A DNA stretch of 5,888 nucleotides from an uncultured Actinomycetes bacterium (lineage in GTDB: Bacteria > Actinomycetota > Acidimicrobiia > Acidimicrobiales > Microtrichaceae), in the NCBI GenBank assembly GCA_903953195.1, contig CAJBIS010000249.1:1-5888 (forward strand). The letters are read 5' to 3'. The position numbers and the translations under genes were made by a program. The notes below the pieces were generated by a model. The model saw only the letters and a list, made by a program, of their open reading frames with translations, searched no databases and was not told where the DNA came from. Shown piece after piece: positions 1 through 5,888 of the stretch (its first letter is position 1; each line of letters begins with the position of its first letter).

Positions 1-150
1 GACCTCGACGAACGTGTCGGTCAGCTCGAGGAGCTGCTCGATCTCAGGACGCTCGAGGTCGGAGACGGTGAGCAGGTGCCGACGGTCGCCGAACGACGAG
101 GTGTCCACCGTCGAGGAGGCCTCGGTCAGGTCGCGAGTGGTGCCGCTCAC
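1..150 (-). CDS. pyrB: Aspartate carbamoyltransferase, N-terminal part (cut by window edge)
   Basis: The gene encodes the catalytic subunit that joins carbamoyl phosphate to L-aspartate, the committed step of de novo pyrimidine synthesis in the cytosol. Only the first 50 codons are present. They start at a GTG (148-150) that overlaps the pyrR stop as GTGA, which implies translational coupling. The fragment has a short Ser/Thr-rich leader followed by RRHLLTVSDLERPEIEQLLE (residues 23-42), the usual opening of ATCases, where 'RHLL..sDL' leads into the first helix of the carbamoyl-phosphate domain. The catalytic STRTR motif would lie beyond the edge. Position directly after pyrR is the standard order pyrR-pyrB(-pyrC-carAB). 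No good SD is seen at proper spacing; a GGGGAG lies about 11 nt upstream. Ornithine carbamoyltransferase has a similar N-terminus, but the pyrR neighbour favours pyrB. Confidence 0.9.
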   Translation of the reverse strand, partial: MSGTTRDLTEASSTVDTSSFGDRRHLLTVSDLERPEIEQLLELTDTFVEV

Positions 151-731
151 TGCTTCTGGAGCTCCCCGAGCTGGACGCCGGACATCGTGACGTCCACCAG
201 CTCGTTGCGGCGTGTCGGCAGGTTCTTGCCGACGTAGTCCGGGCGGATCGGCAGTTCCCGGTGACCACGATCGACCATGACGGCGAGCTGAACCGCCCGC
301 GGTCGGCCGTAGTCGCACATGGCGTCGAGCGCCGCCCGGATCGTGCGCCCGGTGAAGAGCACGTCGTCGACGAGCACGACCGTGCGACCGTCGAGGTCCA
401 CCGGAATGTCGGTGACCTCCTCGGGCAGCAGAGGCCTGATCCCGATGTCGTCCCGGTACAACGCCACGTCGAGGGTGCCCACCGGGACACCCGGGTCGTC
501 GTCCTCGAGCTCCTCGATCTCACGGAGCACCGCTGCGAGCGCCTGGGCCAGCTCCACACCGCCGGTCTGGAGTCCGATGATCGCGAGGTCGTCGAGTCCG
601 AGGTTCCGCTCGAGGATCTCGTGGGCCATCCGACGGATCGCCCGTTCGATCTCCTCGGCGCCCATCACCTGGCTCCGGGCAATGAAAACGCCCCCGTAGG
701 GGCGCGTCATCCGTCGCTCGCGTTCTGCCAC
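147..731 (-). CDS. pyrR: Bifunctional pyr operon RNA-binding regulator / uracil phosphoribosyltransferase PyrR
   Basis: PyrR senses UMP/UTP, binds a hairpin in pyr mRNA and lowers pyr expression; many members also convert uracil and PRPP to UMP. The protein has 194 residues against about 180 for Bacillus PyrR; the surplus is a short N-terminal tail and an acidic stretch near residues 71-79. It has the type I PRTase fold. The PRPP loop is VVLVDDVLFTGRT (residues 118-130), with GLQTGG at 53-58, LYRDD at 91-95 and the family signature VDRGHRELPIRPDYVGKN at 153-170. The start is GTG at 729-731, supported by AGGAAGGA 7 nt upstream; an ATG at codon 8 is a weaker alternative. A 137-nt spacer separates it from nusB and carries a matching PyrR-binding hairpin, so autoregulation is likely. 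The stop overlaps the pyrB GTG. Confidence 0.96.
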   Translation of the reverse strand: MAERERRMTRPYGGVFIARSQVMGAEEIERAIRRMAHEILERNLGLDDLAIIGLQTGGVELAQALAAVLREIEELEDDDPGVPVGTLDVALYRDDIGIRPLLPEEVTDIPVDLDGRTVVLVDDVLFTGRTIRAALDAMCDYGRPRAVQLAVMVDRGHRELPIRPDYVGKNLPTRRNELVDVTMSGVQLGELQKQ

Positions 732-738
732 TGGCAGG

Positions 739-746
739 TCCTTCCT
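739..746 (-). promoter_or_regulatory. Shine-Dalgarno site of pyrR
   Basis: On the minus strand this reads AGGAAGGA, two AGGA copies in a row, with 7 nt between the second copy and the GTG start of pyrR. It is among the best ribosome binding sites in the window and decides the GTG at 731 over the internal ATG at codon 8. The upstream AGGA copy (743-746) is the 3' arm of the predicted PyrR-binding hairpin, so its access may be controlled. Confidence 0.75.
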
Positions 747-785
747 GTCCGTAGGAGCCTCTCGGGACTCCCTTCACGGTCAGGA
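743..785 (-). promoter_or_regulatory. PyrR-binding RNA hairpin in the pyrR leader, overlapping the ribosome binding site
   Basis: The minus strand at 769-756 reads AGTCCCGAGAGGCT, which matches the Bacillus PyrR-binding consensus ARUCCNGNGAGGYU at every fixed position. Around it I can fold a long hairpin. The hexaloop is CCGAGA (765-760). The upper stem is GGGAGUC (772-766) with GGCUCCU (759-753), including G-U pairs at 772/753 and 767/758. A GAA purine bulge follows at 775-773. The lower stem is CCGU (779-776) with ACGG (752-749), then one A-A mismatch (780/748), then UCCUG (785-781) with CAGGA (747-743). Upper stem, purine bulge and lower stem are the known layout of PyrR binding loops. The basal stem takes up part of the pyrR SD, so PyrR binding would be expected to block translation, as proposed for mycobacteria. 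No intrinsic terminator with a U-tract follows, which argues against Bacillus-type attenuation. Folding was done by hand. Confidence 0.82.
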
Positions 786-789
786 GTGG

Positions 790-798
790 ACCGTACCA
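790..798 (-). promoter_or_regulatory. Possible extended -10 promoter element for pyrR
   Basis: The minus strand reads TGGTACGGT, which fits an extended -10 (TGN-TANNNT). No recognisable -35 hexamer lies 16-18 nt upstream; the region there is GC-only. A start 5-9 nt downstream would fall at about 781-785, right at the 5' end of the predicted PyrR hairpin, giving a short leader. This is suggestive only: such a motif occurs by chance, and the pyr genes could also be read from transcripts crossing nusB. Confidence 0.3.
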
Positions 799-828
799 CG
801 ACCTCGACGGGTCCCGCGCCGCCGGATT

Positions 829-867
829 CGGCCCCGCCCGCGGCCCGGTCGACGACGCCCGGGGCCG
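829..867 (-). other. GC-rich inverted repeat just after the nusB stop
   Basis: An 8-bp perfect inverted repeat, CGGCCCCG (867-860) and CGGGGCCG (836-829), starts 1 nt after the nusB stop codon. The 23-nt loop includes GGGCCG (846-841), which can instead pair with CGGCCC (867-862). No U-rich tract follows. It could slow or end transcription from the efp-nusB side or protect the nusB mRNA 3' end, but in DNA this GC-rich such palindromes are common. I do not call it a terminator. Confidence 0.25.
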
Positions 868-868
868 G

Positions 869-1321
869 TCAGTCCGTCCGGAGCTCCCGAGCCGCGGCCG
901 CGAGGACCCCGTTGACGAAGCGACCCGAGTCGTCGGTCCCGTAGCGACCGGCGAGCTCGGTGGCCTCGGCCAGCACGACGGCGGTCGGGACATCCGGGCG
1001 GTGGGCCAGCTCGAAGGCGCCGACCCGCAGCACGGTCAGGTCGAGCGTCGGCATCCGGTCCAGCGACCAGTCGGTTGCCAGCCGGTCGATCAGGGCGTCG
1101 AGTTCGTCACGATGCTCCTCGACGCCGGTGGCCAACTCGACGGCGTAGCGATCCGGCGTGACCGGCTGCGCGGCGAGCACGTCACCGATGCGCAACGTCT
1201 TCACGCCGGACTCGTACAGCAGGTGCACCGCCCGCTCGCGGGCCTCGCGTCGCCCGCCCGAGACGACGGGGAGGTCGACCGGCCCGTCCGACGGGCTGCG
1301 GTCCTGGTCGTCGGCGGTCAC
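869..1321 (-). CDS. nusB: Transcription antitermination factor NusB
   Basis: NusB pairs with NusE (ribosomal protein S10), binds boxA RNA and helps RNA polymerase read through rRNA operons. The product has 150 residues, close to the family norm with a slightly long, acidic N-terminus (about 22 residues). Family marks are the arginine-rich start of helix 1 GGRREARERAVHLLYE (22-37), W85 and R89 in the DWSLDRMPTLDLTVLRVG block (84-101), E104, the EATELAGRYG helix (119-128) and FVNGVL (135-140). The start is GTG at 1319-1321, which overlaps the efp stop as GTGA. There is no clear SD, so it probably depends on translational coupling to efp. efp-nusB is a conserved actinobacterial pair. A later start would remove the poorly conserved tail, but no better RBS was seen for one. 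Confidence 0.95.
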   Translation of the reverse strand: MTADDQDRSPSDGPVDLPVVSGGRREARERAVHLLYESGVKTLRIGDVLAAQPVTPDRYAVELATGVEEHRDELDALIDRLATDWSLDRMPTLDLTVLRVGAFELAHRPDVPTAVVLAEATELAGRYGTDDSGRFVNGVLAAAARELRTD

Positions 1322-1881
1322 GCCCGCGAGATGAATTCGCCGGAGCGGGTGTCCACCTTGACCCGCTCGCCCGGCTCGATGAAGAGCGGCACCTGGATCG
1401 TGAGCCCGGTCACCAGCGTGGCCGGCTTCTTGGCCCCCGAGACCCGGTCCCCCTGAACTCCCGGTTCGGTCTCGGCGATGTCGAGCTCGACCGATGCGGG
1501 GAGGTCGACGCCGATGATCTCGTCGCCGTACATGATGAGCAACGCCATCGACGAGTCGACGAGGTAGCTGGCGGCCTCGGCGAGCGTCGTGGCCGGCACG
1601 TTCAGCTGCTCGTAGCTGGCGGTGTCCATGAACACGTAGTCGTCGCCATCGCGGTAGAGGAGCTGCATCTCCTTCTTGTCGACGATCGCCCGCTCCATGC
1701 GCTCTCCGGCACGGAACGTGCGCTCCACGACGGCGCCGTTGCGCACGTTCTTGAGTGTCGTGCGCACGAACGCACCGCCCTTGCCCGGCTTCACGTGCTG
1801 GAACTCGACGAGCGTGAAGAGGCCGTCGTCGAGATCCAACGTCATGCCGTTCTTGAACTCGGAGGTGGCGATCTGTGCCAT
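1318..1881 (-). CDS. efp: Translation elongation factor P
   Basis: EF-P binds between the ribosomal P and E sites and rescues ribosomes stalled on consecutive prolines. The product has 187 residues, the usual length. Three beta-barrel domains are visible: a KOW-like N-domain (about 3-62), an OB domain (about 67-125) and a C-terminal OB domain (about 130-185). The last carries the EF-P signature from KKPATLVTGLTIQVPLFIEP (151-170) into GERVKVD (171-177). The tip of the N-domain loop is KPGKGGAFVR (31-40), with K34 where E. coli EF-P carries its beta-lysyl group. No EpmA/EpmB-type modification gene lies nearby, so the lysine may act unmodified, as reported for some Actinobacteria; this is inference. 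The start is ATG at 1879-1881, with AGGA about 10 nt upstream. It follows the M24B peptidase by 49 nt and overlaps nusB by 4 nt. Confidence 0.97.
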   Translation of the reverse strand: MAQIATSEFKNGMTLDLDDGLFTLVEFQHVKPGKGGAFVRTTLKNVRNGAVVERTFRAGERMERAIVDKKEMQLLYRDGDDYVFMDTASYEQLNVPATTLAEAASYLVDSSMALLIMYGDEIIGVDLPASVELDIAETEPGVQGDRVSGAKKPATLVTGLTIQVPLFIEPGERVKVDTRSGEFISRA

Positions 1882-1889
1882 GGGTGGTT

Positions 1890-1923
1890 CGTCCTGACTG
1901 TTGCGGACGCCTGCGCCGCGTCC
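1890..1923 (-). promoter_or_regulatory. efp leader with two mutually exclusive hairpins
   Basis: On the minus strand the 49-nt gap before efp contains GGACGC (1923-1918), then its complement GCGTCC (1910-1905), then GGACG (1894-1890). The first pair makes a 6-bp, 7-nt-loop hairpin that leaves the SD AGGA (1895-1892) free. The alternative pairs CGTCC (1909-1905) with GGACG (1894-1890) across a 10-nt loop and covers most of the SD. The first hairpin should be the more stable. The repeats are directly visible; a regulatory role is inference. Confidence 0.35.
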
Positions 1924-1930
1924 CGAGCGG

Positions 1931-3070
1931 TCAGGCGAGAATGGGATCCTTCGGAGTCAATGTGAGACGGTCGCACCCGTCGTCGGTGACGAGCACGGTG
2001 TCCTCGATGCGGACCCCGCCGAACTCCGGGAGGTACACCCCGGGTTCGACCGTCACCACGTGACCGGCCGCCAAGGTAGCAGCCGACCGGGACGACACCC
2101 GAGGCTCCTCGTGGATGTCGAGCCCGACGCCGTGGCCGGTCGAGTGCAGGAACGCCTCCCCCAGCCCGGCGGCGTCGATGATGTCGCGGCACGCAGCGTC
2201 GACGTCACTGGCCTCGGCTCCAGCGCTCACCGCTTCGACGCCCGCCTGCTGGGCCGCCAGCACCACGTCGAGCATCCGGCGCCGCTCCTCGCCGACGGCG
2301 CCGACGGCGACGGTGCGGGTCATGTCGGAGTGGTAGCCCTCGTAGAGCGCGCCGAAGTCGACGACGACCAGATCCCCCTCGGCGACCACACGGTCCGAGG
2401 GGCGATGGTGCGGCTTCGCGCCATTCGGACCGGACGCCACGATGGTCTCGAAGCTGACGTCCTCGGCGCCGAGCCGACGCATGAGCGCGTCGAGCTCCAT
2501 GGCGAACTCGATCTCGGTCGGCCGCTCGGCGAGCCGGGGTCGGACCGCGGCGAACGCTCGATCGGCGATGTCACACGCCGTGCGGATCCGCGCCGCCTCA
2601 CCTGCGTCCTTGACCAACCGGAGGTCCGACACGAGTCCCGACGTCGGCACGAGCGTGCGACCCGCGCCGAGCTGATCCGCCCAGCGGCGCTGAGCCGCCC
2701 ACGACACCGACTCGGCCTCGAGTCCCACCCGTTCGACGTCCGAGCCGATGCGCTCGATGATGGCGGTGTCCGGTTCGGCCGCCACGATGACCACCTCGGC
2801 GTCGACGCCGGCGGCCGCGAGCTGTTCGGCGGACTGATCACGGTAGCGGCCGTCGCTGACGAACACGGCGGCGTCCGGCGTGACCAGCAGCTGCGCCGCC
2901 GATCCCGTGAACCCGGTGAGGTACCGGATGTTGGCGAGTTCGGTGACCACGAGTGCCTCGCAGGCGGCGGCATCGAGGAGCGCCCGGAGGCGGTCGAGTC
3001 GTCCGGCGATCGCCAGCGGCGGGAGCGTCCCGCTCGAGGCGTCAGGGGTGCGGCGTTCCGTGACGGTCAT
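1931..3070 (-). CDS. pepQ: M24B family metallopeptidase (Xaa-Pro aminopeptidase/dipeptidase, PepP/PepQ-like)
   Basis: The enzyme is predicted to cleave the bond before proline at the N-terminus of peptides or in Xaa-Pro dipeptides, using a two-metal site in the cytosol. The 379 residues comprise a creatinase-like N-domain (about 22-148, with LANIRYLTGFTGS at 45-57) and the pita-bread catalytic domain (about 155-375). All five metal ligands can be placed: D238 (VVDFG), D249 (HSDMTR), H313 (STGHGVG), E342 (VEPGVY) and E356 (RIED). H221, H222 and H320 are likely active-site histidines. No signal peptide is seen. The start is ATG at 3068-3070 with only a weak AGG 9 nt upstream. It lies 72 nt after aroQ and 49 nt before efp, the same place as pepQ in mycobacteria. 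The gene symbol follows that synteny; whether it acts as dipeptidase or aminopeptidase cannot be told from sequence. Confidence 0.92.
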   Translation of the reverse strand: MTVTERRTPDASSGTLPPLAIAGRLDRLRALLDAAACEALVVTELANIRYLTGFTGSAAQLLVTPDAAVFVSDGRYRDQSAEQLAAAGVDAEVVIVAAEPDTAIIERIGSDVERVGLEAESVSWAAQRRWADQLGAGRTLVPTSGLVSDLRLVKDAGEAARIRTACDIADRAFAAVRPRLAERPTEIEFAMELDALMRRLGAEDVSFETIVASGPNGAKPHHRPSDRVVAEGDLVVVDFGALYEGYHSDMTRTVAVGAVGEERRRMLDVVLAAQQAGVEAVSAGAEASDVDAACRDIIDAAGLGEAFLHSTGHGVGLDIHEEPRVSSRSAATLAAGHVVTVEPGVYLPEFGGVRIEDTVLVTDDGCDRLTLTPKDPILA

Positions 3071-3088
3071 GGCGTGGAGCCTACGGCC

Positions 3089-3112
3089 GGTGACGGTGTC
3101 GCCGTCGCCACC
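3089..3112 (-). other. Small GC hairpin in the aroQ-pepQ gap
   Basis: The 72-nt gap between aroQ and the peptidase gene contains GGTGGCG (3112-3106) and CGTCACC (3095-3089), which pair over 7 bp with one G-U and leave a 10-nt loop. No U-tract follows, so a classical terminator is not supported. No promoter was recognised in this gap either. It may be mere background in GC-rich DNA. Confidence 0.2.
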
Positions 3113-3142
3113 GCCGACCCGGAGCCGTCACGTGCCGCGCGC

Positions 3143-3589
3143 TCAGGACGGACCGAGGAGCCGGAGCGCGGCGCCGACCGCCATCGGATAGCCGTCCCCA
3201 CCGAATCCGGCGATGACGCCGGTGGCGACCGGGGCGACGACCGACGTCGACCGCCACGACTCCCGGCGCTGCGGGTTCGACAGGTGCAGTTCGATCACGA
3301 TGCCGTCGAACGCCGCGAGCGCATCGTGCAGCCCCCACGCGTAGTGCGTGAGCGCGCCGGCGTTGACGATCACGGCGGCGACACGGCCACGCGCCGCGTG
3401 GATGGCGTCGATCAGATCACCTTCATGGTTGGACTGGACGTGCTCGAGAGCTGCGCCGCCGGCCTCGGCACGGTCCCGGGCGCGCTGCACCAGGTCGTCG
3501 AGCGTGGCCGTGCCGTAGATGGCCGGTTCACGTTCGCCGAGCAGATTCAGGTTCGGCCCCGACAGCAACAACACGATCGGTGGGCTCAC
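3143..3589 (-). CDS. aroQ: Type II 3-dehydroquinate dehydratase
   Basis: This enzyme removes water from 3-dehydroquinate to give 3-dehydroshikimate, the third step of the shikimate pathway, as a flavodoxin-fold dodecamer. The 148-residue length is typical. Motifs run in order: LLSGPNLNLLGEREPAIYG (8-26) with catalytic R20 and Y25; QSNHEGDLID (52-61); NAGALTHYAW (76-85) with N76 and H82; D89; and ELHLSNPQRRESWR (100-113) with H102 and R113. All residues known to matter in the M. tuberculosis enzyme are present. The start is GTG at 3587-3589, overlapping the aroB stop as GTGA, with a GAGGAGA SD inside the end of aroB. It is therefore probably co-translated with aroB, whose product makes its substrate. 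Confidence 0.96.
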   Translation of the reverse strand: MSPPIVLLLSGPNLNLLGEREPAIYGTATLDDLVQRARDRAEAGGAALEHVQSNHEGDLIDAIHAARGRVAAVIVNAGALTHYAWGLHDALAAFDGIVIELHLSNPQRRESWRSTSVVAPVATGVIAGFGGDGYPMAVGAALRLLGPS

Positions 3590-4611
3590 GAGGTCTCCTC
3601 CAGGGTGGAACGCACGAGCACCGGATCGACACCGGCGACGACCTCGAGGCCATCCGGACCGTCGAGCACGAAGGTCAGTCCGGCGTCGAGCACCTTCTTG
3701 TCGCGACCCATGAGCGCGAGCAGTTCCTCGGGGTCGAGCCCCGGCGGCGGCTCGAGCGGCAGGTCGTAGCCCGCGACCACACGGCGGTGCTCGGCCACGG
3801 CCTCGTCATCGATGCGACCCATGGCTCGGGCCAGTCGCGCGGCGAACACCAGACCGATGGCGACGGCCTCGCCATGGCGCAGATCGTGATCGCCGGCGAT
3901 CTCCAGGGCGTGCGCCAGGGTGTGGCCGTAGTTCAACAGCGCGCGACGGCCCGACTCGCGCTCGTCCGACGCGACGACCTCGGCCTTGATCTGGACGCAC
4001 CGGGCGACCCGTTCGTCGAGCGGCAGTTCGTCCAGACGGCCGCCGCCGAGCCAGTGGTACTTCGCGAGCTCGCCGAGACCGCAGCGCCACTCGCGCGGCG
4101 GGAGCGTCTCGAGCAGCGCGGTGTCACACAGGACCCCGGCAGGCTGCCAGAACGCGCCGACCAGGTTCTTGCCCTCGGGCAGGTTGACCCCGGTCTTGCC
4201 GCCGATCGCCGCGTCGATCTGTGCCAGCAGGCTCGTGGCCACGTGGACCACCGGCAGACCCCGGTGGAACACCGAGGCGGCGAACCCGGCGACATCGGTG
4301 ACCAGTCCCCCGCCCAACCCGACCACGCAGTCGGTGCGGGTCAGCCCCCACTCGGCGAACTGCGAGCACAGCGCCTCGACCGTCGACATCGTCTTGAACT
4401 GTTCGCCGTCGCCGATCGTGAAGACCCGGTGCTCCCGGCCGGGATCGACCTCGACACCGATGTTGGCCTGCGTCACGATCGCCACCCGCTGCGCCCGCGC
4501 GGGGATGAGCTCGGCCAGCGAGGCGGACGCTCCGTCGCCGACGAGCACCGGACAGGAACGGCCATCGGGCAGGTCGAGCACCACCTCGATGAGCGATCCG
4601 GACTCACCCAC
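3586..4611 (-). CDS. aroB: 3-Dehydroquinate synthase
   Basis: AroB turns the seven-carbon sugar acid DAHP into 3-dehydroquinate, using catalytic NAD and one divalent metal. With the chosen start there are 341 residues, near the usual 340-370. The NAD-binding region has GLGGG (98-102) and the following DVAGFAAS; a long family block runs from TSLLAQIDAAIGGKTGVNLP (126-145) to CGLGELAKY (177-185). Metal ligands are E181, H230 (NYGHTLAHALE) and H246 (RHGEAVA); H234 is the second active-site histidine. RDKK (303-306) is also conserved. I chose GTG at 4609-4611, which overlaps aroK by 8 nt and has GAGGCGG upstream. A GTG at 4635 would add 8 residues (32-nt overlap) but has no SD, and related proteins do not need the extra residues. 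It is coupled to aroQ downstream. Confidence 0.96.
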   Translation of the reverse strand: MGESGSLIEVVLDLPDGRSCPVLVGDGASASLAELIPARAQRVAIVTQANIGVEVDPGREHRVFTIGDGEQFKTMSTVEALCSQFAEWGLTRTDCVVGLGGGLVTDVAGFAASVFHRGLPVVHVATSLLAQIDAAIGGKTGVNLPEGKNLVGAFWQPAGVLCDTALLETLPPREWRCGLGELAKYHWLGGGRLDELPLDERVARCVQIKAEVVASDERESGRRALLNYGHTLAHALEIAGDHDLRHGEAVAIGLVFAARLARAMGRIDDEAVAEHRRVVAGYDLPLEPPPGLDPEELLALMGRDKKVLDAGLTFVLDGPDGLEVVAGVDPVLVRSTLEETS

Positions 4612-5143
4612 GGCCGAGCACCGCCTCGATGTCACGCACCACGTCGGTCGGCGCGCGACCGTCCGTGTCGATCACGTGCGTGGCCACCTCCATGTAGAGA
4701 GCCTCCCGCTCCTCGGCGAGACGACGCAACGTGGTTTCGGCGTCGCCGGCGAGGAGCGGCCGCTCCTGCTGGCTGGCGCGGAGACGTTCGATGAGCGTCT
4801 CGAGCGTGGTGCGCAGCCACACCACCTCGCTGCGCTCGCGAAGCAGTGCCCGGTTGGCGGCGTCGACCACCACGCCGCCGCCCGTCGCGATCACCGCCGG
4901 CGGACCCGCGAGCGCGTCGGCGAGTTCGAGCGACTCGAGCGCCCGGAACGCCGGCTCGCCCTGCTCGGCGAAGACCTCGGCGACGGACCGACCCGACCGC
5001 CGCTCGATCCGCTCGTCGAGATCCACGGCGACCAGACCCCGTCGTGCGGCGAGGAGCGGGGTCAGGCTCGACTTCCCCGTTCCCGACAATCCGACGAGCG
5101 CCAGGTGGGGACGCTCGGCACCCGACGACGGGCTCGACGACAC
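4604..5143 (-). CDS. aroK: Shikimate kinase
   Basis: The enzyme phosphorylates shikimate at O3 with ATP, the fifth step of the pathway, and is a small NMP-kinase-fold protein. It has 179 residues. The Walker A loop is GLSGTGKS (18-25). Shikimate-binding residues are D43 in VDLDE (40-44), R67 in FRALE, the glycine run ATGGGVV (86-92) and R146 before EALY. The lid arginine is R128 in ERPLL. The first 11 residues (Ser-rich) are a short non-conserved tail. The start is GTG at 5141-5143, 6 nt after the stop of the upstream gene, with no clear SD, so translation may be coupled. Gluconate kinase has a similar fold, but the aro neighbours and the FR and GGG motifs settle the call. Confidence 0.96.
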   Translation of the reverse strand: MSSSPSSGAERPHLALVGLSGTGKSSLTPLLAARRGLVAVDLDERIERRSGRSVAEVFAEQGEPAFRALESLELADALAGPPAVIATGGGVVVDAANRALLRERSEVVWLRTTLETLIERLRASQQERPLLAGDAETTLRRLAEEREALYMEVATHVIDTDGRAPTDVVRDIEAVLGRG

Positions 5144-5149
5144 GGCCGC

Positions 5150-5888
<739 letters not shown>

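Noticed and set aside
3089..3112. Intrinsic terminator after aroQ
   Set aside because: The stem is 7 bp with one G-U and there is no U-tract, so it is kept only as a low-confidence hairpin.
1901..3769. A 622-codon open frame on the plus strand antisense to the peptidase, aroQ and part of aroB
   Set aside because: It spans three clearly real minus-strand genes and two gaps, and its translation is rich in Arg, Asp, Gly and His with no recognisable motif. Long antisense frames are expected in very GC-rich coding DNA.

Overview
The window is very GC-rich and every convincing gene lies on the minus strand, so transcription runs from high to low coordinates. In that direction the order is: C-terminal part of an unrecognised protein, aroK, aroB, aroQ, an M24B (Xaa-Pro) peptidase, efp, nusB, pyrR and the first 50 codons of pyrB. 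An aro - pepQ - efp - nusB block followed by pyrR-pyrB is a gene order familiar from Actinobacteria (mycobacteria have the aro-pepQ-efp-nusB part, Streptomyces the efp-nusB and pyrR-pyrB parts). GC content, frequent GTG starts and a type II dehydroquinase agree with this. A deep-branching actinobacterium, for example from the Acidimicrobiia, is a plausible source, but the sequence alone does not settle the class.

Region 3586-5143 holds three shikimate-pathway enzymes: shikimate kinase, 3-dehydroquinate synthase and, at 3143-3589, type II 3-dehydroquinase. They are packed with overlaps or tiny gaps. Upstream of aroK by 6 nt is an edge-truncated protein with a long Ala/Pro linker and a C-terminal beta-rich domain that may be PH/GRAM-like. 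I do not recognise its family.

Region 869-3070 holds the peptidase, then elongation factor P and the antitermination factor NusB. efp and nusB overlap by 4 nt. The 49-nt gap before efp can form two competing hairpins, one of which covers the efp ribosome binding site.

Region 1-868 is the start of the pyrimidine operon. A 137-nt spacer (732-868) separates nusB from pyrR. It carries an exact match to the PyrR RNA-binding consensus, inside a long imperfect hairpin whose base pairs with the pyrR Shine-Dalgarno sequence. The simplest reading is translational autorepression of pyrR-pyrB by PyrR in response to uridine nucleotides. pyrB starts on a GTGA overlap with the pyrR stop.

Most of the window is conserved housekeeping sequence. 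I see no mobile element, CRISPR array, tRNA, rRNA or defence gene, and no wholly new system. The items most worth a second look are the PyrR/SD hairpin, the unrecognised Ala/Pro-rich protein and the efp leader.
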